A DNA stretch of 64,000 nt from Flavobacterium sp. Root901 (GCF_001429765.1 NZ_LMJB01000008.1:126835-190834); one strand, 5' to 3'; shown: positions 26,322-35,368, counted from the first letter of the stretch. The notes: a model not told the origin generated them from the sequence alone. Program-made: numbers and translations.

Positions 26322-27182
26322 TTATTTTTTTAAATCAATTTCTTCTGTAACGCCGTCTTTGGTTACAGCAGCCAGAGTGTCGCAATCTCCATTGCCATAA
26401 TCAATAGTAGCCGAAGCTCCATTTTTAGTTATTTCAACAACTCCTTTTACTGCAAATGATTTTCTGCAAGAAGCTTTAAATTCTAAAGGCGTTGTAATTT
26501 CTGCAGCGTAAGTATCTCCGTTTGGTAAAGTTGTGGTGCCGCTTCCGGTCACTACAAAAACATTGTCTTCCCAATTAAACCAGGTGTTATAACCAGCGGT
26601 CATTTCTTTTACTAAAGAACCTTTTCTGATATAAACCTTTCCGTCATCAAAAGTAATAGTGAGGTCAATTGCGGCTGTTAAAACCGGATGCGCTTCTGCC
26701 AGTAAATCAGTCGATTTTACAGTTCTGATGATACTTTTACTTCCCTGAATTTTTTTACCATTGTGATAAAATCCTTCAAAAGTATAACTGATAGTCTGTG
26801 TAGAAGCCGAAAAATCATTAGAAAACGAAACCACCATTTTTCCTTTTACCGTATTTCCGTTATCAAGCGTACAGCCGTCAACGCCAAAATCTATTGTTTT
26901 TGTAAAAGTATTATTCTTTAATACTGTTGTAATAACAGCACATTCAGGTAAAAAGTGTTTTATGTTTCCAGAAGGTTTGCTGTTAATGTTTACCTGAGAG
27001 ATAAATTGGTCTTCAGCAATATTGGTAACATCTTCAATTGAGGCATCTATTTTAGAATTTGCAATTATTTCGTCGGTTGTAATTACTTTACTTGTTCCGT
27101 CGGTTGTGTTTTCATCAGAATTACAGCTTGTAAATAATGATAAAGCGATACAGGTTCCAATTAATAAAAATTTTGTTTTCAT
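26322..27182 (-). CDS. Hypothetical lipoprotein
   Basis: 286 residues from the ATG at 27182 (MKTKFLLIGTCIALSLFTSC, lipobox with Cys at position 20). An in-frame ATG 11 codons upstream would spoil the signal peptide and is rejected. The mature protein is beta-rich with three similar stretches built around FDxGCTLDNGNTVKGK, as also seen in other Bacteroidota lipoproteins; cysteines near residues 85, 105, 255 and 280 could pair. No known domain is recognised. It is monocistronic with a strong terminator. Confidence 0.75.
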   Translation of the reverse strand: MKTKFLLIGTCIALSLFTSCNSDENTTDGTSKVITTDEIIANSKIDASIEDVTNIAEDQFISQVNINSKPSGNIKHFLPECAVITTVLKNNTFTKTIDFGVDGCTLDNGNTVKGKMVVSFSNDFSASTQTISYTFEGFYHNGKKIQGSKSIIRTVKSTDLLAEAHPVLTAAIDLTITFDDGKVYIRKGSLVKEMTAGYNTWFNWEDNVFVVTGSGTTTLPNGDTYAAEITTPLEFKASCRKSFAVKGVVEITKNGASATIDYGNGDCDTLAAVTKDGVTEEIDLKK

Positions 27183-27327
27183 AATAAATAGTTTTTTGGT
27201 TTTACTTTTAATCAATGAATTTCAAATTAGTATTAGATTGAGGTGTTTTTGGATTGTTTTTTTTAAATTAGTACACATTTATAGATATACTAACATAAAA
27301 TAGACAACGTTTTTTTATTTAAAATAG

Positions 27328-27335
27328 TATATTTG
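27328..27335 (+). promoter_or_regulatory. -7 promoter motif of the polyprenyl synthase gene
   Basis: TATATTTG ends 7 bp before the ATG at 27343, so the mRNA would have almost no leader. Confidence 0.5.
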
Positions 27336-27342
27336 AATCCAA

Positions 27343-28320
27343 ATGAACATTACTTCACAAATAAAGCAACCTATTATTACCGAGATGGAACTTTTTGAAA
27401 AAAAGTTTCATGAATCGATGACTTCTAAGGTTGCGCTGCTTAACAGAATTACCTATTATATTGTAAACAGAAAAGGAAAACAAATGCGTCCGATGTTTGT
27501 TTTCCTGACCGCAAAAATGGTTTCCGGCGGAATCGTAAATGAAAGAACGTATCGAGGCGCTTCGGTTATCGAATTAATTCATACCGCAACTTTGGTTCAC
27601 GATGATGTCGTAGACGATAGTAATCGCCGCCGCGGATTCTTTTCTATAAATGCACTGTGGAAAAATAAAATAGCTGTTTTGGTTGGAGATTATTTACTTT
27701 CAAAAGGATTATTGTTGTCAATCGACAATGGCGATTTTGATTTACTCCGAATCATTTCTGTAGCCGTTCGCGAAATGAGCGAAGGTGAATTACTTCAAAT
27801 AGAAAAAGCCCGCAGACTTGATATTACAGAAGATGTTTACTACGAAATTATCCGAAAAAAAACTGCAACACTTATTGCCGCTTGTTGTGCGCTTGGTGCA
27901 AAAGCCGTAATTGAAGATGATGTTCAGGTGGAAAACATGCGAAAGTTTGGCGAATTGATTGGAATGGCTTTTCAAATCAAAGATGATTTATTTGATTACA
28001 GCGAAGAAGCCATTGGAAAACCAACCGGAATAGATATCAAGGAACAAAAAATGACTTTGCCTTTAATTCACGTTTTAAATACCTGTACTCCGCAGGAAAA
28101 AAAGTGGCTGATAAACTCCATTAAAAACCACAACAAAGACAAAAAACGTGTAAAAGAAGTTATTGCCTTTGTAAAAGATAATAATGGTTTGGCTTACGCC
28201 GAAAACAAAATGGTGCAATTCCAGCAGGAAGCGCTTTCTTTACTTCAAAACTTCGAAGATTCTGAATATAAAGCTGCTTTGACTTTGATGGTTAATTACG
28301 TTATTGAGAGGAAGAAATAA
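27343..28320 (+). CDS. Polyprenyl diphosphate synthase (trans-type)
   Basis: 325 residues. Builds long isoprenoid chains (for menaquinone side chains in this phylum) by adding isopentenyl diphosphate. The first Asp-rich motif is LVHDDVVDDSNRRRG (Asp87, Asp88, Asp91), the second QIKDDLFDY, and the region GKQMRP holds the substrate-binding Lys/Arg. Product length is not fixed by eye; octaprenyl or similar is likely. It is followed by a gap of about 430 bp with a decayed gene. Confidence 0.93.
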   Translation: MNITSQIKQPIITEMELFEKKFHESMTSKVALLNRITYYIVNRKGKQMRPMFVFLTAKMVSGGIVNERTYRGASVIELIHTATLVHDDVVDDSNRRRGFFSINALWKNKIAVLVGDYLLSKGLLLSIDNGDFDLLRIISVAVREMSEGELLQIEKARRLDITEDVYYEIIRKKTATLIAACCALGAKAVIEDDVQVENMRKFGELIGMAFQIKDDLFDYSEEAIGKPTGIDIKEQKMTLPLIHVLNTCTPQEKKWLINSIKNHNKDKKRVKEVIAFVKDNNGLAYAENKMVQFQQEALSLLQNFEDSEYKAALTLMVNYVIERKK

Positions 28321-28354
28321 TTTTGTTAATTAGAAAATTAGAAAATACTTTTAT

Positions 28355-28600
28355 TTAAAAATCATATTTTTCTGATTCAACCATTTTTGGTTCCTCAAGT
28401 TCTTTTTCATTAAAGAATTTTACATAGTTTTAGATTTTTCAAATTCATTTTCCCATTTCGGATATTTTAAATTCTGAATAATATTCTAATCGCATTTTTT
28501 TATGCCGATCTTCAATCGTATTATAATATTTTTTCATCCTTTCAGTCAATACTCTGTCGAATCCAGCCTTGTGGCATACCAAACACACGTTTTAATAAAG
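28355..28600 (-). pseudogene. Decayed C-terminal gene remnant
   Basis: Reading the minus strand, three frames join into a continuous charged peptide. One frame gives VCLVCHKAGFDRVLTERMKK and goes on through DRHKKMRLEYYSEF; a second continues with YPKWENEFEKSKTM and then a stop; a third gives FFNEKELEEPKMVESEKYDF and a stop at 28355. Two frame changes and an internal stop separate them. No ATG opens it, and I do not recognise the family. The stretch from 28600 to 28748 holds only a GGAATTTGGGATTT motif, which also occurs at 36700. Confidence 0.5.
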
Positions 28601-28748
28601 GGAAGATTTAATCCAATTTTGGAATTTGGGATTTAAAAAATTTAGATTTTTTTTAAAATTCCATGCAACCATTTCAAATCGAAAATCGTCTATGTTAATA
28701 GAAGTCTGTTTCTAAAACCAAAGACAAACCAAAACCGAAAGCTTATTA

Positions 28749-29309
28749 ATGAAAATTATTCATTTACATCAAGAAGAAACCAAAATCATAAAGCTTGCTG
28801 TCGAAAATAATCGTCAGGCACAGCAGCAGATTTATGGCAAGTTTTCTTCAAAAATGTTAAGTGTCTGTCGACAATATATAAAAGACATTCAATTGGCAGA
28901 AGATGTAATGATTACAGCTTTTATGAAAGTGTTTACGAATCTGAAAAACTTTGAACACAAAGGAAGTTTTGAAGGCTGGATCCGCCGGATTATGGTCAAC
29001 GAATGCATTTCGTATTTACGAGTTCAGAAAAAAGTAAAATTTGCCGAAGAGGAATTTTTTACAGAAGAAAGCTTTAATGAAATCGACAGCCAATTTACAG
29101 TAGAACAAATTCAGTTTTTAATTGATGGACTGCCTGATGGTTATAAAATGGTTTTCAATTTATACGCTATAGAAGGTTACAAACACAATGAAATTGCCAA
29201 GATGTTAGGAATTAATGAAGGAACATCGAAATCGCAATTATCGCACGCTAGAAAAATGCTGCAAACACAAATTATTATTCTAAAAAAACAAGATAATGGA
29301 ACCGAATAA
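28749..29309 (+). CDS. ECF-type RNA polymerase sigma-70 factor
   Basis: 186 residues. Sigma region 2 is seen from about residue 25 (DVMITAFMKVFTNLKNF, GSFEGWIRRIMVNECISYLR), and region 4 near the C-terminus (LPDGYKMVFNLYAIEGYKHN then IAKMLGINEGTSKSQLSHAR), a helix-turn-helix that reads the -35 element. The short length and missing regions 1 and 3 fit extracytoplasmic-function sigma factors. It overlaps the next gene by 14 bp, whose product has one membrane helix and could be its anti-sigma factor. Confidence 0.93.
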   Translation: MKIIHLHQEETKIIKLAVENNRQAQQQIYGKFSSKMLSVCRQYIKDIQLAEDVMITAFMKVFTNLKNFEHKGSFEGWIRRIMVNECISYLRVQKKVKFAEEEFFTEESFNEIDSQFTVEQIQFLIDGLPDGYKMVFNLYAIEGYKHNEIAKMLGINEGTSKSQLSHARKMLQTQIIILKKQDNGTE

Positions 29310-30018
29310 TTTTGAAAAGGATTTCCGTGAAAAACTAAATCAACGCAAAATTGAGCCAAGCGAAAAAGCATGGGATCGATTAGACGCGATGTTGAGTGTT
29401 GCCGAAGAAACTAAAAAGCCAGCTAAAAACAGAAAATGGCTTTATATCGCCGCCAGTATTGTTGGGTTTTTGCTGGTTGGAACTTTCTTTTTTAACCAGA
29501 AGGAGAATTCGATCGAAACTTTTAAAACTGTTGTAATCGAAGAGAATATTAAAAAAGATTCTATTGCTAAACCAGTTTTGAATAAAATTGAATCCGTTCA
29601 AACTGAAACTGTAATTGCCGAAAAATCTCCAACAGAAACTCTAACACAAAAAGCAAATAAACAAGAAAATAACTTTAATCAAACACCAAATAAAACCATT
29701 AAAAATGAATCAAATCAAATAGCGGAGTCTTCAGTCATCATTAAAAACAATCAAGAAAAACAATCGAATGCAAATCCGGTCGCAGTTACCGAAAATCCTA
29801 AAAAAGAGAATACAGATCAATTACTAGAAACGGCAGAAAAAAACGTTTTAGCTCAAAGTTCAGTAAAAAAATCAAAAGTAAAAATCAATGCTTCTGATTT
29901 ACTAAACCAAGTCGATGGCGAATTAGAACTTTCTTTTAGAGAAAAAGTAATCACAAAAGTCAACAAAAATTATCATGAAGTAAAGGTGGCTTTAGCAAAT
30001 AGAAATAAGCAGGAATAG
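29296..30018 (+). CDS. Putative anti-sigma factor with one membrane helix
   Basis: 240 residues. An N-terminal cytoplasmic part of about 45 residues (FREKLNQRKIEPSEKAWDRL) precedes one clear membrane helix (KWLYIAASIVGFLLVGTFFF, about 46-66) and a long polar, Asn/Lys/Gln-rich periplasmic domain. It overlaps the sigma gene by 14 bp. This layout and coupling are typical for membrane-bound anti-sigma proteins in Bacteroidota; no known anti-sigma domain is recognised by sequence alone. Confidence 0.7.
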   Translation: MEPNNFEKDFREKLNQRKIEPSEKAWDRLDAMLSVAEETKKPAKNRKWLYIAASIVGFLLVGTFFFNQKENSIETFKTVVIEENIKKDSIAKPVLNKIESVQTETVIAEKSPTETLTQKANKQENNFNQTPNKTIKNESNQIAESSVIIKNNQEKQSNANPVAVTENPKKENTDQLLETAEKNVLAQSSVKKSKVKINASDLLNQVDGELELSFREKVITKVNKNYHEVKVALANRNKQE

Positions 30019-30024
30019 GGAATG

Positions 30025-30369
30025 AAGAATCAAGAATCAAGAATCAGGAATATAGATTTTCAGTTCCGGAGGAACGATCCATATTGTAGCGTCGGGTTTC
30101 AACCCGATGGAGTTGCAATAAATAAAGAATCAAGAATATAGATTTTCAGTTCCGGAGGAACGATCCATATTGTAGCGTCGGGTTTCAACCCGATGGAGAT
30201 GCAATAAATAAAGAAAAAAGAATATAGATTTTCAGTTCAGGAGGAACTATCCATATTGTAGCGTCGGGTTTCAACGCGATAGAGATGCAATAAATAAAGA
30301 ATAAAGAATATAGATTTTCAGTTCCGGAGGAACGATCCATATTGTAGCGTCGGGTTTCAACCCGATGGA
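30025..30369 (+). repeat. 86-bp tandem repeat, four copies, with internal palindromes
   Basis: Units begin at 30051, 30137, 30223 and 30309, each exactly 86 bp apart; the last copy is cut at 30369. Each unit holds GTTCCGGAGGAAC (palindrome) and TCGGGTTTCAACCCGA (stem-loop). Copy 3 has drifted (TTCAGGAGGAAC and TTCAACGCGA). The array fills the gap between the anti-sigma gene and the beta-barrel gene, so it would be transcribed in one RNA if they form an operon. It is not a CRISPR: there are no unique spacers. Confidence 0.95.
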
Positions 30370-30423
30370 ATAAGAATTCAAAATTAATAATTAAAAAATC
30401 ATCATCAATCTATCTAAATCAAC

Positions 30424-31452
30424 ATGAAAAATTTTACCATTTATCTCGTAATCCTGGTCTTTTTATTTGTAAGCAAAGTTTTGGGACAGGAAACCTTTGA
30501 ATCCAGAGCAAAGCAAATTGCCAATAAAATCGAAAAGATTACCAAAGAAGAAAAGGAAACCCTGAAACAAGAAATTGAAGCAGTAAATGTTCAATTATCA
30601 GAAGGAAAAATCACGCAGGAACAAGCGGATAAACGCAAAAAAGAATTAGCAGAAGCCAGGGCCGTAATTATCGAAGAAAAAGTAACACTGGCACAAAACG
30701 AACTTAACGATTTGGTTCAGCAAAAAGTCGACGGAAAAATCAAAGAAGATTCTTCAAGAGTATATATGATTCGCTGGAAATCTTCAAAACGAGACAAAGA
30801 TTCCATTCACGGCGAAAAGCGAACAACCTCACAATTTGTATTTGCAATGGGGTTAAATAATACCATGGTCGACGGAAAACTTCAGGATTCAAATTATCGT
30901 TTTATGGGTTCGCATTTTTACGAATGGGGTTTTACGTATAACTCAAGATTAATGAAAAACGATAATCTGCTTCATGCAAAATACGGGCTTTCCTTAATGT
31001 ACAATAATATCCGTCCAACCGATAATAAAAGTTTTGTTGTAAATGGAGATCAGACTATTCTTGAAGAAAATCCTGTTCATTTAACAGAATCCCGTTTTAG
31101 AAATGTGTATTTAGCAGTTCCAGTTCATTTAGAATTTGATTTTACAAAAGCAGGCGAAAAAAACGGAAAGAAATATTTTAAAACACACAAAAGTTTTCGC
31201 TTTGGAGTTGGGGGTTATGTCGGCATTAACGTGAAATCAAAACAGATTTTAAAATTTGAAGAAGAAGATTTAAAATATAAAACTACGATAAAAGGCGATT
31301 ATAATGTAAACAATTTTATCTACGGTTTGAGTTCTTATATTGGTTACAGAGAATTGAGTTTGTATTTTAAATATGATCTGAATCCTATATTTCAGGATAA
31401 TTTGACTAAAGAAAATAATGTTTCATTAGGATTGCGTCTTGATTTAAATTGA
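30424..31452 (+). CDS. Putative outer-membrane beta-barrel with coiled-coil N-terminus
   Basis: 342 residues. Signal peptide MKNFTIYLVILVFLFVSKVLG. Residues about 25-110 are strongly charged and helical, with heptad-like spacing (EEKETLKQEIEAVNVQLSEG, QEQADKRKKELAEARAVIIE), fitting a coiled coil. The rest shows alternating strands with aromatic belts (FRFGVGGYVGINVKSKQI, LYFKYDLNPIF) and ends in SLGLRLDLN, as in small outer-membrane barrels. It follows the sigma/anti-sigma pair and the repeat array on the same strand, and is a plausible target of that sigma factor. Confidence 0.7.
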   Translation: MKNFTIYLVILVFLFVSKVLGQETFESRAKQIANKIEKITKEEKETLKQEIEAVNVQLSEGKITQEQADKRKKELAEARAVIIEEKVTLAQNELNDLVQQKVDGKIKEDSSRVYMIRWKSSKRDKDSIHGEKRTTSQFVFAMGLNNTMVDGKLQDSNYRFMGSHFYEWGFTYNSRLMKNDNLLHAKYGLSLMYNNIRPTDNKSFVVNGDQTILEENPVHLTESRFRNVYLAVPVHLEFDFTKAGEKNGKKYFKTHKSFRFGVGGYVGINVKSKQILKFEEEDLKYKTTIKGDYNVNNFIYGLSSYIGYRELSLYFKYDLNPIFQDNLTKENNVSLGLRLDLN

Positions 31453-31478
31453 GAATGAAGTTTGAGTTTAGTTAGTAG

Positions 31479-31511
31479 AAAAAGTACTTCGAAAGAGGTA
31501 CTTTTTTTATT
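31479..31511 (+). terminator. Terminator after the beta-barrel gene
   Basis: AAAAAGTACTT and AGGTACTTTTT form a hairpin with a short loop and T run, just before dnaG. Confidence 0.75.
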
Positions 31512-31582
31512 TTAAATATTAAAATTCAGAATGGATTTGTGTACTTTTACAGGCTCTAATTTTTAAAAAAACAATATCCGTT

Positions 31583-33652
31583 TTGATTTCACAAAGTACA
31601 ATAGATGCCGTTTTTGAAACCGCTCGCGTTGAGGAGGTTATTGGCGATTTTGTTAATTTAAAGCGTGCCGGAAGCAATTACAAAGGATTGAGCCCATTTT
31701 CTGATGAGCGCTCGCCTTCGTTTATGGTTTCGCCGGCAAAAGGAATCTGGAAAGATTTTAGTTCAGGAAAAGGCGGTAATTCTGTTGCTTTTTTAATGGA
31801 ACATTCTCATTTTACGTATCCCGAAGCCATTCGGTATTTAGCCAAAAAATATAATATTGAGATTGAAGAAACTGAGCAGACAGATGCAGAAAAAGCAATG
31901 ACGGATGTTCGCGAAAGTATGTATTTGGTTTCAGAATTTGCTGCAAAGTATTTTCAGGATGTTTTGGTTAATTCAGAAGAAGGAAAAGCGATTGGTTTGT
32001 CTTATTTTAAAGAAAGAGGATTTACCAATGAAACCATCAAGAAATTTGGTTTAGGATATTCTCCTGAAACCTGGGATGCATTGACAAAAGAAGCACTCGG
32101 GAAAGGCTATAAATTAGAATTTCTGGAAAGTACAGGTTTAACGATTCCGAGAGACGATCGCCCTTTTGACCGTTTTAAAGGGCGTGTAATGTTTCCTATT
32201 CATAGTATGTCGGGGCGTGTTTTAGGTTTTGGAGGGCGTATTTTAACCAATGATAAAAAAGCCGCAAAATACCTGAACTCTCCTGAAAGTGATATTTACC
32301 ATAAAAGTAAAGTCTTATACGGAATTTTTCAGGCCAAACAATCAATCGCAAAACAAAATAATTGTTATTTGGTTGAAGGTTATACAGATGTAATTCAGTT
32401 TAATCAGGCCGGAATAGAAAATGTTGTAGCGTCTTCAGGAACTGCTTTAACACCGGATCAAATTCGATTAGTCAATCGTCTGACAAAAAATATCACCGTA
32501 CTTTTTGATGGAGATGCGGCAGGATTGCGGGCTTCAATTCGAGGAATCGATTTGATTCTGGAAGAAGGCATGAATGTCAGGGTTTGTTCTTTTCCTGACG
32601 GAGAAGATCCGGACAGTTTTGCGCGCAAAAATTCACATGATGCATTAGTTGCCTATTTAGAGGAAAATAGTAAAGACTTTATTCAGTTTAAAGCTTCTCT
32701 CCTGATGAATGAAGCTAAACATGATCCAATCAAAAAAGCAGATCTGATTCGGGATATGGTGACGAGTATTTCTAAAATACCAGACCGAATTCAGCGTGAA
32801 GTATACATTCAGGAATGTGCCAGAATTATGGAAATTTCTGAGCAGGTTTTGGTAAGTACGCTGGCGCAGTTAATTCAAAAAGATATTGCCGAAGCTAATA
32901 AAAAACAAAAGCAGGAGCAAAAACCTTTTGAAGTTGTCCGGAATCAAAACCCAAAAAATAATACCTATTCTGGAGGAGATCCCGAAGATCCAAGAACTGG
33001 ACCGCCCGATGATTACCCTGGAGATATAGGATATCCGGCAGAACAGGCAGAAAAAGTAGATATTTTATACGGTTTTGAAAGAAAAATAATTGAGATTCTT
33101 CTTTTATACGGAAGTGTTGTCGAAAGTTTTGAAGATGTTTACCTAAAAGCTGACGAAGAGGGAGTTGTAAAAGAGGTTTCTGAAAAGAGACAATATAAAG
33201 TTTTTGAGAAAATTTATTTGAGTCTTCAGGAAGACGAAGTAGAACTATCAAATATGTTATTTAAGAATATATATGCCAACATTATTGATTTTTATAATCA
33301 AAATGAAGTTTTCAGCCTAGATAAATATCTCATGCACCTCCAGCCGGAATTTGCTCAGGAAGTGACTAATATTTTAATGGAAGATGAAAAAGTAACAATT
33401 CATAATTGGGAAGGACAGAATATTTTTCCAAAACATAAAAATGTAACGATTGAGCAAAATGTATCAGATACCATATTCTCAATGAGATGGTTTTTGGTTT
33501 CGAAAATCATTCATGATTTAAAAAACACACTAATTTCTGATCCGCAAGAGGATAACTCAGAAATATTGTCAATGGTTGTAGATTATTCTAAGCTGCTCAA
33601 TAATTTTTCAAAAAAACTTGGAAGGGTAGTAGTGCCTTATCATGGCGGATAA
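31583..33652 (+). CDS. dnaG: DNA primase
   Basis: 689 residues from a TTG start (MISQSTIDAVFETARVEEVI). It makes RNA primers at replication forks. The N-terminal zinc-ribbon domain keeps its shape (GLSPFSDERSPSF, FSSGKGGNSVAFLM), but the four metal ligands known from E. coli DnaG are Ser37, Ser40, Asp58 and Ser61. The TOPRIM catalytic core is intact (NCYLVEGYTDVIQF, VASSGTALTPDQ, VLFDGDAAGLRA, GEDPDSFA). A C-terminal helicase-interaction domain of about 180 residues follows an unusual Pro/Gly/Asp-rich linker (about residues 450-490). Confidence 0.97.
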   Translation: MISQSTIDAVFETARVEEVIGDFVNLKRAGSNYKGLSPFSDERSPSFMVSPAKGIWKDFSSGKGGNSVAFLMEHSHFTYPEAIRYLAKKYNIEIEETEQTDAEKAMTDVRESMYLVSEFAAKYFQDVLVNSEEGKAIGLSYFKERGFTNETIKKFGLGYSPETWDALTKEALGKGYKLEFLESTGLTIPRDDRPFDRFKGRVMFPIHSMSGRVLGFGGRILTNDKKAAKYLNSPESDIYHKSKVLYGIFQAKQSIAKQNNCYLVEGYTDVIQFNQAGIENVVASSGTALTPDQIRLVNRLTKNITVLFDGDAAGLRASIRGIDLILEEGMNVRVCSFPDGEDPDSFARKNSHDALVAYLEENSKDFIQFKASLLMNEAKHDPIKKADLIRDMVTSISKIPDRIQREVYIQECARIMEISEQVLVSTLAQLIQKDIAEANKKQKQEQKPFEVVRNQNPKNNTYSGGDPEDPRTGPPDDYPGDIGYPAEQAEKVDILYGFERKIIEILLLYGSVVESFEDVYLKADEEGVVKEVSEKRQYKVFEKIYLSLQEDEVELSNMLFKNIYANIIDFYNQNEVFSLDKYLMHLQPEFAQEVTNILMEDEKVTIHNWEGQNIFPKHKNVTIEQNVSDTIFSMRWFLVSKIIHDLKNTLISDPQEDNSEILSMVVDYSKLLNNFSKKLGRVVVPYHGG

Positions 33653-33655
33653 AAA

Positions 33656-33698
33656 TCAAAAAGCTCTATACTGATCAACAATATAGAGCTTTTTTTAT
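33656..33698 (+). terminator. Terminator of dnaG
   Basis: AAAAGCTCTATA and TATAGAGCTTTT pair perfectly around a loop of about 14 nt and are followed by T residues. The hairpin lies between convergent dnaG and the response-regulator gene. Confidence 0.85.
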
Positions 33699-33738
33699 GG
33701 TTGATGATCTTGCAGAAGCAGATCAATTGACCACCGAA

Positions 33739-34368
33739 TTAAATAATTTCTAAAGTCTTAGCTTTGTTAACTAAGTCAACTAAATTAGTAACGTTTAATT
33801 TAGTTAATAATCTTAGTTTGTAAGTACTGATCGTTTTTTCGTTCAGATTTAAGATTTTAGAAATCTCATTGTTTTTCTTACCATCACTTAAATAACGTAA
33901 AACCTCGATTTCACGGTTAGAAAGTTTTCTGTACAAACGTTCGCTCTTGCTTTGTTTAGCAATAAGGGCCATGTTTTTGCGAACTGTTTCGTTGATGATA
34001 ATTTTTCCTTCTTGTACTTTAATAATAGAAAGACCTAAAGTTTCAAGTTTTTCTGTTTTGTGTACATACCCGGATACACCTGCTTTAATAGCGTTTGGAG
34101 CATACATTTGCTCAGCCAGGTCACTGAAAATCACAATTTTTGTCTTTGGGAAATTTTTCAAGATTGATTTTACTTCGAAGATACTTGAAAGACCTTCTAA
34201 TTCTAAGTCTAAGATTAGAATGTCGATTTCCTTCGTCTGAAGGATATCTCTAACCATTGAAAAATTGCCTACATTGGCAACAATTGAAATTTGATCGTGG
34301 TCTTTAAAATAAGACTTAACGCCAAAGTGAGTCACAGGATGATTGTCTGCAAGACATACTTTAATCAT
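33739..34368 (-). CDS. Orphan NarL/LuxR-type response regulator
   Basis: 209 residues. Receiver domain at about 1-120: the acidic pocket is Asp8-Asn9 where most regulators have two acidic residues, the phospho-acceptor is Asp54 (LILDLELEG), and GVSGYVHKTEK carries the conserved Lys. A LuxR-type helix-turn-helix lies at about 143-205 (LSNREIEVLRYLSDGKKNNE, NEKTISTYKLRLLTKL). No histidine kinase gene is nearby, so its partner is unknown. It is transcribed away from nadE by a short gap on the same strand. Confidence 0.93.
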   Translation of the reverse strand: MIKVCLADNHPVTHFGVKSYFKDHDQISIVANVGNFSMVRDILQTKEIDILILDLELEGLSSIFEVKSILKNFPKTKIVIFSDLAEQMYAPNAIKAGVSGYVHKTEKLETLGLSIIKVQEGKIIINETVRKNMALIAKQSKSERLYRKLSNREIEVLRYLSDGKKNNEISKILNLNEKTISTYKLRLLTKLNVTNLVDLVNKAKTLEII

Positions 34369-34460
34369 AATTTTACCTTTTTAGAATTGTTATCATGTTT
34401 TTGGAACTGTAAAATTAATAAATAAATTCTGTAATTAATTATTGACAAATGTTAAAAATT

Positions 34461-35267
34461 TTATTTTAACGTTTTTGGAATCAAACAAACAGGAATTGCA
34501 TCCATTTTATGCTTGTTGCTGGTGTTTAATCTTTTATAAATTTCAAAGACAGATTTTTCTCTCCCGTTAAAGTCATCTGCCATTTTTCCTGACTCCGCGG
34601 CTAACATTGCCCATTCCAGTTCGTCGTAACTTGCGCCTAATTGATCCTCATCAGTTCTGTTATCACCAAAAAGACCATCAGTTGGAGTAGCTGTTAAAAT
34701 TGAATTTGGAATGGCTAAAAATTCTCCTAAAGCATAAACATCAGACTTCATTAAGTCAGCAATTGGGCTTAGGTCAACTCCGCCATCTCCATATTTTGTA
34801 TAGAAACCAACACCAAAATCTTCTACCTTATTCCCTGTCCCTGCTACTAAAAGCCCATGAATACCAGCTAAATAGTACAATGAAGTCATTCTTAAACGTG
34901 CTCTTGTGTTAGCTAACGATAAATTAACTTTTGTTGAATCTTTTGAAGTTGGCACAGACGACTTAAATGCTTCAAAAGTGTCAGTTAAATCTGTTTGTAC
35001 ACTTGAAACATTCGAAAAGCGTTTTTTTAGCTGTTCAATATGTTCTCTTCCTCTTGATACCTGATTTTCAGCTTGGTGAATTGGCATCTCGACGCATAAA
35101 ACCTGTAAACCGGTTTGTGCACACAGCGTAGAGGTCACTGCAGAGTCAACTCCGCCTGAGATTCCGATTACAAAACCGTTTACTTTTGCATTAGCAGCAT
35201 AATTTTTTAACCATTCAACAATATGTGTATTTACTTTTTCTGTTTGAATTGTGCTTTTTTTAGCCAT
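34461..35267 (-). CDS. nadE: NH3-dependent NAD(+) synthase
   Basis: 268 residues. It amidates deamido-NAD with ATP and ammonia in the last step of NAD synthesis. The P-loop of the N-type ATP pyrophosphatase fold is ISGGVDSAVT. Further conserved segments are NTRARLRMTSLYYLAG, GTGNKVEDFGVGFYTKYGDG and the C-terminal FGDNRTDEDQLGASYDELEW. No glutaminase domain is attached, so it depends on free ammonia. It is divergent from gldB with 101 bp between starts. Confidence 0.96.
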   Translation of the reverse strand: MAKKSTIQTEKVNTHIVEWLKNYAANAKVNGFVIGISGGVDSAVTSTLCAQTGLQVLCVEMPIHQAENQVSRGREHIEQLKKRFSNVSSVQTDLTDTFEAFKSSVPTSKDSTKVNLSLANTRARLRMTSLYYLAGIHGLLVAGTGNKVEDFGVGFYTKYGDGGVDLSPIADLMKSDVYALGEFLAIPNSILTATPTDGLFGDNRTDEDQLGASYDELEWAMLAAESGKMADDFNGREKSVFEIYKRLNTSNKHKMDAIPVCLIPKTLK

Positions 35268-35296
35268 AATAGTTCAAGTTTTAAGATGGAGGGATG

Positions 35297-35304
35297 TATA
35301 TTTG
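35297..35304 (+). promoter_or_regulatory. -7 promoter motif of gldBC
   Basis: TATATTTG, full match to TAnnTTTG, 64 bp before gldB. Confidence 0.55.
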
Positions 35305-35368
35305 CAGAATTATTTTTTCAAGTAAAAATGTACTCAAAATCCAGCAACACAAATCTAAATAAAATAAA

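Noticed and set aside
30051..30369. CRISPR array
   Set aside because: The units are fully repeated over 86 bp with no unique spacers, and no cas gene is near.
28749..31452. TonB/SusCD-type sigma regulation locus
   Set aside because: No TonB-dependent receptor or SusD-like gene is next to the sigma factor, only a small barrel gene.
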